DNA from: Pinus tabuliformis | Taxonomy: Eukaryota > Streptophyta > Pinopsida > Pinales > Pinaceae | DNA length: 64,000 bases | Assembly (NCBI GenBank): GCA_031772625.1 | Contig: CM062819.1 | Span: 825,447,003-825,511,002 of the forward strand | Direction of reading: 5' to 3' | Shown here: positions 49,136-60,300 of the stretch, piece after piece | Layout of the letters: the number at the start of each line of letters is the position of its first letter | Numbering within the stretch: the stretch's first letter is position 1 | The notes under the pieces: generated by a model | Seen by the model: the letters and a program-made list of their open reading frames with translations, nothing else | Told to the model about the DNA's origin: nothing | Database searches by the model: none | Program-made: the position numbers and the translations under genes

Positions 49136-49756
49136 TGATCCAAGTGGATATTGGTGGCCACCCACCAAGTCCACTTGGACCCCCACCATTGTTCCTTTCA
49201 ACTTTTCAGTTTCCTTAATTGTCACACAATTTACTATTTTTAGTAGTTTTTTGAGTCTTGAACTTCCGGAGCCGTTTTAAGGCCCTAAACGACATTTTTT
49301 GGGAAAAATAGGAGCAACATGGGTCCATGGACCAATATTGCTCTTCCCAAAGTTGTAGTTCTTGGGTAGATATTTCTAACGAGATATTGCATGCGTCAAA
49401 CAAAGATCGTATGCCAAAGTTACGACCCCGGGAAGTTGATGTACCAATTTACCCAAACGGGGCCTACAATTTGGCGTTTCATCTTCTAGGGTTAGGTTTT
49501 TGGATGTATAGGGTTTTCCATTGTTTCTCAACAATAAATAGGCCTTCGAGCCTCATTGTAACACAGTTTAGAGGCATGTAGTTGCCACATCTCTTCTCAG
49601 AGATAAGCTACCATCGCCCTAGCTGGTTTATTTCCATTGCTGTTTGTAAGCATATTTCAGTATTTTACATTAATGAAATGAAGTATTATTTTCACTATAT
49701 CTCTGTGTTTATGGTTATCTCTGTAATTTGTTGTGTTCCTGTTTAAATCCGGATCA
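49136..49756 (+). repeat. Chromovirus 3' LTR
   Basis: 621 bp, TGATCCAAGTGG ... AATCCGGATCA. It carries TTTCTAACGAGATATTG at 49373-49389 and CAATAAATAGG near 49530. CTCAT follows at 49757-49761. Confidence 0.93.
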
Positions 49757-49761
49757 CTCAT

Positions 49762-50383
49762 TCTTAGATTTGATTTGGTTTTATTTTAGTAACACGTGGA
49801 ACAAAAGAGGGACAAAAAATTTGGAAATGCAGCAAGAGGTCAGTTAACATGACAAGAGAGATGCATGCATACCTAAAGCAAGGATTTACATTAATTTGTT
49901 GAGGTTTTGACCAATAATAAATGATGTTAAATTCTTAATTCCTTGCATTGGCATCGTTGTTTTTTCCATTTCTGGTATAGTGTTGTGAATGTGGTAGGCA
50001 GGTCCAAAATGGGATTTCAAATAATTGCAAACATGCTAGGGTAGACCACACCAAAACTAATATGAATTTTAAGAAACTATGAAATTTTAAAAGCTAAGAT
50101 AGAGCAGAGGAGAGAAGATTTAAAATTTGAAAATTCTGAGCTAAACATTTAACAGAGAGAATATGTAATTAAAAGCATCTTAAAATGCAATACATACCAT
50201 TACAGAGAAAAACATCCATTAAGCAACCCGTTAACATCTAAAAAAGTATCAAATCAAATGTAGGAGTGAGTTTGAAAGGTTTCCTCACCATTTCGGTGCA
50301 TGCAGTGTTATATAAGCCAAACCTAGTGTCATTTTATCAACCACAACTCCTTCATTATTAATCCTCCTCTCTCATTTTGTGTG
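49762..50383 (+). repeat. Array-element sequence between the two insertions (includes start of X copy 3)
   Basis: Continues the internal sequence broken at 43888 and matches 33486-34107. X copy 3 starts near 50245 and is cut at CTCATTTTGTGTG, where the Tat-like element begins. Confidence 0.85.
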
Positions 50384-51390
50384 TGTTAGCACTTGAAATT
50401 TCACCTCATGTTGAGAAAGGCAAACCTCAAAGCTACATCAAACCATTCAGCCTCGTAGCTAGCCCTACGGGGCAGGAGAAGGCTCTCTCCGGTCAATCTC
50501 GGTAGATCTTCAATGGGATGAGATCACCAACACGGTAACACTGATATTAGGCTAGTAAACTGATTTGAAGGTTGATTTGGGGGTTTTTGGGGTTTTTGGT
50601 GGCAAATTGAGGAACTGCAATTTAGGGTGCGGGGATTTGACACAGTTTCTGCAGGGAGGTCTTTGGGGCGAGGTAGGAGCCTGTATTGATGCCTTTAACT
50701 GAAATGAATGGTCAGGAATGAAAGATGAGGAGCTAAAGAGAGCAAACAATCAGTTTGAATTCTCTTTAAACAGAAGAAAACATTGAAATTAAACAAATTT
50801 AAAAGCAGAGCATGGCTAGCATGAATTCATACTTTATCACTTCATTTGTTTAATGTGAAGCAGTAAAGAAAGGACTGAAAGGAAATGAATCACATAACAA
50901 AGCTTACAAGAACATGAAGAAACACACCATCAACACATGAGTCCACAAGAATCCCAAAGATGACTGCAAAACCCTGGTCTTCCTTAGCCAAAAATTGCAG
51001 AGATACAAGTGAAATAATACAGTGATAACTTCTCCCTCAAGAGTCCAACCATGAAAATGAGTAAGAAAGTACGTAATATAGATGATCTAACCTCTTTCCC
51101 TGCCTCCATGGGTCGAGCTCACTATCCTAGGAGCTGTTTGAACCACTTCTAAACTAAGCACTAGAAAATAGGCAGTCAAAACAACTTGCCTCTATAAACT
51201 TGGAAACCAGTTCATACATTCAATTTTTACCCTTTACATGCAAGAATATTCTAGAAGAGTTAAAAAAGAGTAAAAATATCCAAAAAGTGTCACAATTACA
51301 TCCAAGAGGACCACCATCCACCTCAAAAAGTCAAACTGGAGCCAAACTGCGTTTTCTGGGTTGAACTGGTCAAATCTGGCAAAGTTTCCT

Positions 51391-51427
51391 CAACGGGTCG
51401 CGCACATTTCCTCAACGGGTCGCACAC
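51391..51427. repeat. Two CAACGGGTCGCGCAC boxes (LTR)
   Basis: Boxes at 51391-51405 and 51413-51427 (second with one change). Counterparts in the right LTR are at 62794-62808 and 62816-62830. Confidence 0.85.
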
Positions 51428-51738
51428 TTTGGAGCTCTGTTTGGAGGCCTTCCCGGTGTCAGAATTAGGTGCAGGATATCTCATTGGAAAGGTCACTGAG
51501 TCTACTTTCCAACCCAACTAGAATTTTTGGATTTGGAGGTCATTTGCCCAGTCAAAAGTCAATTCTCCCAAGACTGCTTCTGCAACTCAAAAAAGGGGAA
51601 GAAAGTCAAATTTTGCATGTATTTTGACCTTCTGGAGGCCCAAATCCCCATAAAAATTCAAGTCCATCCATAGGCATGTGTAACTTTGCATGAAAAATCC
51701 AGAAATGTTGAGTTTTTGCAAAACGGAGCTACGATGAC

Positions 51739-51767
51739 AACGGGTCTCACCGGGGGTGAGACCCGTT
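51739..51767. promoter_or_regulatory. Perfect 13-bp hairpin in the LTR
   Basis: Arms AACGGGTCTCACC and GGTGAGACCCGTT with a three-base GGG loop. The right LTR copy (63142-63170) has one changed base in the left arm. The ACGGGTC core is shared with the GC-rich boxes. Confidence 0.9.
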
Positions 51768-51852
51768 GAGAAGCCAAAACCTGTAAATTTCCAAAACTAC
51801 CAAAATTACCCAGAATTCTCAAATGTTTTTGGGATTTGTGCTGTAGCTGATG

Positions 51853-53364
51853 CTAGTGAGTGCCATGATCTTTGAGGGATGCCTCAGCCAAGATACGAAG
51901 TGGATTGGTCTTCTTGCTCCGCCTAAGAGCCTCGGACAACCTCCTTTGGAACATTTTCATTTTGGCTTTGCATACATGCATTCTTGCCCAATAGTGATTC
52001 TTCATGTTTCTCAACAGCTTTTTCTCTTGGTTGGCCTTAGCTAACTGCCTCTCCAAGTGGGCATTCTCCTGAATGAGCAGTGACTCTCGGTCAGCAGGCA
52101 ATGGATCACCGGGCCTCCTACGGTTCAAGACTCGGTCTCTACGAATCCTCCATAGCTCATCAAGTGCCTTCTCCTCCTCTAGCTGTGTGTTGCGCTGCTC
52201 CAGGTAGGTGATGGTCCATTGGACATCCTCAAGTCTCCTATGTAAAACATCATTTTCAGCCCTAAGATGCTGAATGATCTCCTTCGCCTCTTGGCTAGGA
52301 GAACTGGCCTTGAGATCAATAACCGGATCCTCATGAATCATGGGACTTTTGCCCCTCTGCAGTACCTGTGATGGTGAAGAAAGCGAGGCCCCTTCCACCT
52401 GATGTGGAGATAACACTCGCTGAGCTGAAGATGAAGGCGAGACCCCTTCCACCTGCTGTGGAGATAGTACTCGCCTAGCTGCTGCAAATAAGGCCCTTGG
52501 GCCTTTCTGATAAGTGACCAAAGGAGTGGAGCTAACATGTCGGGTGACGGGAGCATCGGGCTGCTGAGATGGTCCTCCCTCCTCATGAATGACCTCCTGA
52601 TGTGGCTGATGTGGCACTGTGAAAAACTCACGGGAGATGAACTCCTCCCATGAGATGCCCTGCTGAGTCAACTGATATGAGACTATGAGCTGAATCAAAC
52701 CATAATGGAAAAGGCTCCTGTACTGCTGGGCCGGGGTCTTCCTCTGCAACATGGGCACCATCCTATGAATGTTATGAAACAAGAAGACCGGGATGTTCAT
52801 CATCCTCACTCAGGTGAAATGCATCAAAAGGCGAATGTGATATGAATGCACCTGTGAAAATCTGCCCTCACAGGTAAAATAATGCATAATAAGCCTCATG
52901 AGGGGAGCATACTCGCTCCGGAGAAATCTGAATGGGAAAACACCCGTCAAAAGTCTCACAAATGATGGCCGGACATAGGGCTCAAAGTGAACAAAATCAA
53001 GCAACCTGCGCTTAGGCCACACCTCACCCACATTTGGTATCCCTGTAGCCTGTGAGATCACTTCAGGTGTCAATGTGAAGTTCACCACTGCCAGAGTGAC
53101 ATGTCCATCATGGAGGTGTAAGACAAACAAGCGGGCCAACTCTCTATGATGCTGAATCCGAGAGATCCTCTCACAAAACTGATAGCAAGACATGTACTGG
53201 AAGCAATTCACTGCCAAAGGATAGGCCTGTAATTCTGCCAAAGAAGTAGGCTCCTCCTGCTTATGATGTCCTCCCTTACCCCCTCTACGAGGCCTCCTCT
53301 GTTCCTCAACCTCTGTAGATGATGAATGGTCATCACTTTGCTCATAAGTTTCGGTTTCTGACAT
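51853..53364 (-). pseudogene. ORF inside the Tat-like LTR, unknown protein with coiled coil, one in-frame stop
   Basis: ATG at 53364 opens a frame of 184 codons, then a TGA (52810-52812), then 318 more codons in the same frame, ending at 51853. Residues 1-40 are acidic and Arg/Gly-rich. Residues 41-240 look globular (SLAELQAYPLAVNCFQYM, LTPEVISQATGIPNVGE) and recall proteins encoded by plant transposons, but I cannot name the family. A proline/serine part then repeats RVLSPQQVEGVSPSSSAQ and RVLSPHQVEGASLSSPSQ. The last 150 residues are a charged coiled coil (EIIQHLRAENDVLHRRLE...). The ORF is in the sense of gag-pol but lies wholly inside the repeated LTR, since its 3' half recurs at 63257-64000. 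No catalytic residues are recognised. Confidence 0.7.
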
Positions 53365-54137
53365 GGTTTTGGAGCAAAGTGGACAAACTAAACAGCTGTC
53401 TCTGCCTGCAAAAAGTGCTGAAATCTATGCTGTTTCAAGGGGAACCAAACATGAGGGAAATGTTAGGGGAGGGAACTTTTTAACCAGGAATGGGAATATA
53501 TAAAAATAACAGGAAGTTTTTGAGGGAAATTTTGCAAATCATATTCATATAGGAACACATATTTGTAATAGGGAAATCATTTGCAAAGATTATTTCATAT
53601 GGGAAAAACATGCATAAAAGTGAACATGGGAACATATGCATACATGTTTAATAGGGAAAAACAAAAGGGAAACCATACACCACACATGTTGACACTTTAC
53701 CAACAGTTTTTGTTATCTTGCATATGCATATGGTAGAGGGGGAATTAGGGTTTTCACTTTGTTTTGTTTTTGATGCTTTGGGAGAGGGGTAGGGTTTTCA
53801 GTTTTAGTGATTTAGGGATGGGAAGGGGATTTGTATTTTGTTTATAAAATAATCATGGGGAAAAGAAATGTACATATGAGGGTGGGCAAAAGGGAAGGGA
53901 AGGAAACCAATCAAAGGGAAAAACAGCTTGAAACACCATAAACCCTAGCACAATTTGCACATGAATATTGCAGCCATATAAGTCTTTTCATTTGCATGAT
54001 TTGAGTTTAAAATCATAGCATACAACCTTATATTCATCACCATTCTCCAAAGCAATGTGTAAAGAGCCTACCTCGACCAATTGAGATGAGTTGAAGGGAG
54101 ATTGAGGAATTCTGTTGAAGTTTGGAGGTAAACGGTT

Positions 54138-54277
54138 CAACGGGTCGCGTAGGCCCCTCAACGGGTCGCGCACCTCCCAACGGGTCGCGCCCGTAGTAAT
54201 TCTGCACTGCGGAGTGGTTCTGGACGGGTCGCGCACCCCCCAATAGGTCGCGCACCTCCTTCAACGGGTCGCGCACC
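54138..54277. repeat. Cluster of six ACGGGTCGCGC boxes (LTR)
   Basis: Boxes at about 54138, 54159, 54178, 54223, 54242 (GGTCGCGCACC, first part changed) and 54262. They are CpG-rich in an otherwise AT-rich region and placed upstream of the LTR ORF in the element's sense. Confidence 0.85.
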
Positions 54278-55281
54278 ACTCTGCTACCCGAAATCACTGC
54301 GATTTTGCTCCTTTCGCCAATCACTCTCTCAAACCACTGTTTCAATCGTTGGGATGCACAATAAGAGTAAAAGGTGGGAAGTTGAACCTTTATAAACTTC
54401 ATTTGAAAAAATTTCATCCATAAACCCACTTTATAAAGTTTATTTTTGACACTTTTTAAAACACTGATTTTTTGGTTTCCTTTATTCTGAATTTGACTTT
54501 TTGAGTGCTTTGACTTGATTCTTTTTGCAGGTAGATCATCTGAGGGACTGTGGCAAGGGGACCAGGGTTATTGCTGCCTTTTTGAAGACTTTTTGGAATT
54601 TTATTCTTTTTACAAAAATTTAACATGACCTTGGCTTTAAAAACAGAGTTTTTAAATCCAAGGTTAAAAATGAACTGTACATGATGAAAATATCAAAGAA
54701 ACATGTTTACAATCCTCCCTCTGGCTTGCTGGGCACTCAAGGATTTTCAAAGACATGACCTTGCGAAGATAAATGACCAAAACCCTAGACCTAGGACTTT
54801 GACCTCAAGACCTAACAAGACAAATTTTGAAATGCTTAATGACTGATATGACCAGATCCAACAAAGCCAAGAGGGGCATAATAGACCAGCTCCTCCATCA
54901 GGGTTATGGCATGCCTAACGGGATGCAAACTTTGACACTGATGAGACACCTACTAATGCAAATGCAAAGAGCTTTGATCACTGATGGAGGGCTTTCAAGA
55001 CCGACACTAACATTGGCTCCAATGGGGATGGTAGCTCCTTGGAGGTACCAAGAACCTCAGACCTCTGGGAGAGCAGATCAGTGCTTTTGTCATTGGGCAA
55101 TGGAGTCAACTTATTCACATGTGACCAACTTGAACACAACTTTATTTGACTTGGACAATTGACTGAAATTCAAGACTATCTTGGACACTAACTCACTTAC
55201 TCTATACAGAGAATAAACTGACATGAAACAACTTATAAAACTCACACCAACTAATCACCATTTTCAGAATTATAGCCTTCA

Positions 55282-55297
55282 CCGCGGGCCCCAAACT
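55282..55297 (-). promoter_or_regulatory. Candidate polypurine tract of the Tat-like element
   Basis: Minus strand AGTTTGGGGCCCGCGG directly before the inferred LTR start TGAAGG. It is less purine-pure than usual, so the boundary is tentative. Confidence 0.45.
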
Positions 55298-55380
55298 GAA
55301 GATGGAAAATCAGCTTCACACTTGCTGCAGAAAGAAAATGAAATGGTATTTACAATGAGAGTGATTAGAGCAGAAAATGC

Positions 55381-56436
55381 TCAAGCATGATACCTTTTGA
55401 GCAGCCGGCCATTCACCGACCCACCAAGACATTCATCACCGTTCATTTCTTTGAGAAGGAAAGCATTTGGACCACGGTATGCTGCAATTTTGTAAGGACC
55501 CTTCCATAAGTTGTCGAATTTTCCATGCTTCCCTTTATCTTCATTGCGGGCATCCCACCGTAACACAACATCATCAATTTGAAACTCATCTGCTCTGGCC
55601 TTTTTGTCATAGATTTTCTTTATGCGCTCCTGCAACTTAAGGGAATTCTGGTGAACCTCATCTCGTGTCTGCTGTAAATGAATCATTTGACTGATCCGTC
55701 GTTGCATAGGATCGTCCTCACCACTAGCTTCTTGAAACAACTTGGCTACTGGAACACTTAGTGAAGTAGGAAACACTGCATCTACTCCGTAAACAATTTC
55801 AAAAGGTGACATACCAATTGACTTCTTTTGACTTACCCGATCAGCCCATAGTGCATTTATTAACTTCTTGTGCCAGCTCTTCTTGTTTATTTCCAACAAT
55901 TTCTTTATGATGTTCACTAGAGATTTGTTTGAAGATTCAGCCAGCCCATTACCTTGCGGATGATAAGCGGTTGAATGCCCCAAGCTGATGTTATATTTAT
56001 AGCAAAAATCAACCAACTTCTTTGATTTGAATGCAGCTGCATTGTCAGTAATCAACTTTTGTGGACATCCAAAACGTGACAAGATATTATTTTCAAGAAA
56101 AGAAATAATTACCAAATCTGTGGCCTGCCGGGTGGGAATGGCTTCAATCCACTTTGTGAAGTAATCTGTGGCCGTCAAGATCCATCGATGCTGCCCGAAA
56201 GATGATGGGTGGATTTCACCAATAAAATCCAAGCCCCACTGCTGAAATGGTGTGTTGATTCCCATCGGCTTGAGAGGCAATGGCTGTAATTTCTGTTTTC
56301 CTTGAAAAATTTGACATTCATGACAGCTCTTTACCGCTTTATATACATCAGAAAATAAAGAAGGCCAATAGAAACCAGCTCTCAAGATCTTATTAGCCGT
56401 GGCTTCCAAAATAAGTGACCCCCACAGTCACCTTTA
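55381..56436 (-). pseudogene. Tat-like integrase, frameshifted at its 5' end
   Basis: Integrase with the zinc finger HKGDCGGH ... SCHECQ split by a one-base loss near 56405-56409 (TTTTGGAAGCC), which shifts it out of the upstream pol frame. The DDE core is intact: GLDFIGE (about 56232), ITDNAAAF (about 56045) and GNGLAESSNKS (about 55950). A WKGPYKI (GPY) motif near 55495 follows, and the protein ends LLKRYHA. There is no chromodomain, as expected for Tat. Apart from the frameshift the 342-codon frame is open. It is the closest relative in the window of the integrase at 2-1054. Confidence 0.92.
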
Positions 56437-57338
56437 TGGAAATCATCTACTGTTGTTTTAGCTTCCTCTTCGACCAAACAGTTCAGCAAGATGCCACCGG
56501 GATCCTTCCAATAAAGTACAGATTTGATAATGCAAAATTTGGCAGCCTTTAGCTTCAATGTTCTAGCTTTATTTCTAGGCATTCCAGGAGGTGCAGATAA
56601 GTTTTGAAGCACATAAACTATATCAGCATACCAAGGAGAAGACACAAAGATATCAGACACCTGTAGAACTGAATTTTCTTCATCTTCATCGGACAAGGCA
56701 GCAATCAGATTTATATCAAGGACATGAAGGTTTGCTTCAGCCATCAACTTAGCTAGACCTTGACCCTTAATCAACTTGGTAGGCTTAATTTCTACATCAT
56801 ATTCTAAGAGTGCAGCGATCCACTTACCCCTTCTTCCTTCCGGTTCCGTTTGCACTAAAACATCCTTCACAGCTGCATTAGGAACATATGCTAAAACATG
56901 AGAATTCAATATGTAAACTCGGAAATCTTTCAATGCTTTGATCAGGGCCAATGCTTGCTTCTCAATGATATTATAATTCAGCGCTCCGTCCCTTATGATG
57001 CGGCTGAAAAAAGCTATGGGCCTCTCAACTCCATCTCTCTTTTGCATTAACACGGCTGCCAATTTATGCTCAGAGGCGAATGAAAACAAAATAAAATCCT
57101 GTGTATAATCCGGGCTAATCAAAGTTGGGGCTGAAGATAAGATTACCTTTATCAAATTAAAAGATTTCATCGCCTCTTCGGTCCATTTGAGCTCGCTGTC
57201 CTTTTTCAACATATTTGTTATCTCTCTAAGATGTTCAGCAAGATTGGGAATGAAACGACACAGAAAATTCAATTTACCATTGAAAGACTGAATTTCTTTC
57301 TTGCTACGGGGCTGCTCCACTTGCTGAATTGATTTTAC
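56410..57338 (-). pseudogene. Tat-like RT thumb and degenerate native RNase H
   Basis: Continues the pol frame after the TGA at 57339-57341. It starts with the RT end (SIQQVEQPRSKKEIQSFNGK, FLCRFIPNL) and runs into a gypsy-type RNase H (about 57150-56760). That domain keeps the fold-like pattern SFASEHKLAAVLMQ, RPIAFFSR and NIIEKQALALI. The usual Asp of the first motif (DAS) is Phe-Ala-Ser, and the third-motif Asp (DHxP) is missing (AYVPNAAVKD). It is therefore predicted to be catalytically dead and may serve only as a tether between RT and integrase. A spacer then leads to the integrase zinc finger and the frameshift. Confidence 0.85.
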
Positions 57339-60300
57339 TCATGCAGGATCTATACGGATGCCTTCTTTAGAAATGATATGGCCCAGTAGCTTGCCTTCGC
57401 TCATAGCAAAAAGACTCTTTTTCGGATTCAATGAGATACCATATTTTCTGCACTTTTCAAACACCTTAGTCAAATGAAACAAATGCTCTTCATCTGATTT
57501 AGAAAACATGGTCAAATCATCAAGATAAACAACTAAAAAGACATCCTTCTCGTTTGCAAAGGCCATGTCCATTGCCCGCTGAAATGTGGCACCCGCATTC
57601 TTCAATCCAAACGACATCTTGGCATAATGAAATGTACCCCATGGAGTAGTAAATGTTGTCTTGTCACGGTCATCTTCGTGCACCAAAATCTGATTATATC
57701 CGGAGTAACCATCAAGCAATGACATCCTAGATGCCCCCACAACCCGCTGCAATATGTGGTCCATCTTGGGCAGTGGATAATTGTCCTTTAATGACACCTT
57801 GTTCAGATTTCTAAAGTCTATACACAAGCAAATATCACCGGTTTTCTTCCTCACGGGCACCAAGTTTGAGATCCAATCGGAAAACCGGATTGGCACTATG
57901 ATTCCAGACTTATACAACCTGTTGACTTCCTTCTCAATCAATGGTAGCAATTTAGGATTAATTCTTCTCAACTTTTGCCGGAAAGGCTTTTGATTTGGCT
58001 TTATGGGGATGGTATGCTGAATAATGCTTGTGTCATAAGTTTTCAAATCTGAATAGTCCCATGCAAAAACATTAGAATACAGAGACAATAATCTGATATA
58101 CTCTTGCTTTACCTTAGGCGGCAATGCTTTTGAAAGCTTCACCATCTTTGGATTCGCAGCTGTCCCAAGGTTCACATCTTCAACTCCTTTATCTGTAGGC
58201 CTCAAAGTTGGCTTGCGGGCCACATCATCCTGATCAAACAATTCTTCCAAAGGAATCAATCCTTTAGGAATGTAATTGTCCTTGAGCTGCAACACATCCA
58301 TCTGATTCACTCCTTCAGCTTTCGTATCTATTGAAATGTCTTCGAATTTACCTTCAACTTGCAAAAAATCTTTGATTTCTTCATCATCTTGGAACACTTG
58401 CCAACACCTTTGGTTATCTGGAACTGTAGGATGATGCTTCACATATATCTCAAACTTATTGCTGGAATTCATGGGTATTTTCAGGTTACTTGCTGCCTTA
58501 GCCAATGCATCCGCAACACCATTTTGAATCCGGGGCACACATGTCAAAGTATGTTCAGAAAATCTTTTCAAGATATCTAAAACAGCATTCCGATATGCTC
58601 TCATGCGAGGATGTTTGGCCTGAAATTCACCTTTCACCTGTTTGATAACTAACTCGGAGTCGCCATAAACCGCTATCTTCTTTGCTTTTAACTTCCGAAG
58701 AATTTTCAGGCCAGCAATTAGAGCTTCATATTCCGCCTCATTATTTGAACAATCAAATGCCAATTTATAAGAACATACCCGTACCTTGCTTGGAACTTGA
58801 TCTTGGGCTGAGAATGGGCTTCGGATCCACACACATATACCAGCACCATTGCTGCCCACTGCACCATCAAAATCCATGGTCCAAAGACCCTCTTCATCAT
58901 CTTCTAGGTGCTGAAAGTCTGATTTTGATTCATGTTCTGCTTGCTGCCCATTTATTTCTGCAATTGGCCTTATGACAGAAGACCTTTCTTCATTTTCCTT
59001 TCTCAAAACTTCTCTGAAATTTTCTGAAATGTTTGGTATATCTTCTACTTGAACTAACTGACTATCTACCTCATTGAAATTTTCCGCAAACAAAACAAAA
59101 GATTCTAAATCTGTTTGTACATAATTTACAAGATGATTTATGGGCTTTTCCTTACTAGTGATCATGTATTTCATCTTTTGTTCCCGATATAACTTCCTCA
59201 TTTGATCGAAAACTGGAATTGTAGCATATGAAAAATCAAGCTGAATTGTACCTTTGAGTTTGGCTCCCCATGACCTCGACAACAACATGCCAAACCGTGG
59301 AGGAATATCCGCCACCACCACATCCATCAAAACATTCTTCGCTGGAATTTGATCTAGGCTCACCACTAAGTCTTTGATCAAGCCAATACATCTTACCCGG
59401 CTGGAATCAAATGAATACAGATCATGATACTTTCTTGTGATGTCAAGTCCCAGCTTCTCCATGATTATTTTTGGCATCAAATTATGTGAAGCTCCCGAGT
59501 CAAACATGGCATTGTGCAACACAAATTCATGCAAACGCAAACTGATATAAAATGGAGGAATATCACTTTCAGGAGACTCACCATTCAAAGCTGGCCCAAA
59601 GATTAACTCCGACTGATCATCTTGTACATTCACCATGTCTAGCATTGGATCAACATTCAGCAACTTAGAAATTTGACCTCGATAAGTGGTGTTTTTCATG
59701 ACCTCCGTTAAAGGAATAGATATCTTCAACTTTGCAATCTCATTCTCCAAACTGAAAACTGGAAACTTCTCACCTTCTTTTGCCGGATTATCTCTTTTTT
59801 CAGCTTTATCCTTCGGTGCATTTGATGGCTGGTCAATCTTTGCTGCTGGTAATGTTTGAGTTGTTGATGGACCGACTATATCTTTACCCTTTGAAGAAAC
59901 CGAATCATTCTTTGCTGCAATGTCTTTCCTCTTCTGCACGGGATTTATAGGAATAGCCCGGCTTCTCAATTGCCTTTGCTGTCCTTGCTGAGCTGATAAA
60001 GCATTTAAGTAGCCTCTTTGATACTCTTCAGATTCTTCTTCAAGTATTGTATCATTTGACAAAATATAATGCTCATCTTGAGGAAAGACATAATTACTCA
60101 CCAACTCATCTTCTTCCATAATATATGTGGGCATATCATCAGGAGTGAAGAAATGATTTTCCTCGCCAACATTATCACCTTCATCTTCAGATTCTTGGCT
60201 AACAGAATTCTGCTGAAAAGGAGGTTTCATTTGCCGCTGAACTGCTGTGTCTTGTGCCTTTGTTTCGCGCTGCTTGATCCTATATTGTTGCTGCTGTTGA

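Larger units (their letters stand above)
43889..49756 (+). mobile_element. Complete chromovirus-type Ty3/gypsy retrotransposon, decayed
   Basis: 5868 bp with two LTRs starting TGATCCA and ending CCGGATCA, a primer-binding site, a gag-pol region, a polypurine tract and a 5-bp target duplication. Pol order is PR-RT-RH-IN with a chromodomain-like C-terminus, as in chromoviruses. It is inserted in the array element just right of LTR c. The LTRs differ at roughly one base in ten by eye, so the insertion is old. It cannot be active: 16 in-frame stops and one frameshift. Confidence 0.95.
50384..55281 (-). repeat. Tat-like 3' LTR (about 4.9 kb)
   Basis: The plus-strand start TGTTAGCACTTGAAATTTC repeats at 61796, and the match continues to the window edge (about 52596 here). 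The other end is inferred: on the minus strand AGTTTGGGGCCCGCGG, a possible polypurine tract (55282-55297), is followed by TGAAGGCTATAATTC, giving TG...CA ends. The LTR holds the ORF at 51853-53364, GC-rich boxes and a hairpin. The region 53365-54120 has no gene but repeats GGGAAA on the + strand. The plus-strand ORF 54827-55162 has no domain. Confidence 0.75.

Noticed and set aside
54827-55162. 111-codon plus-strand ORF in the Tat-like LTR
   Set aside because: Antisense to the element, no domain, low-complexity Met/Leu-rich; cannot be compared with the second LTR inside the window.
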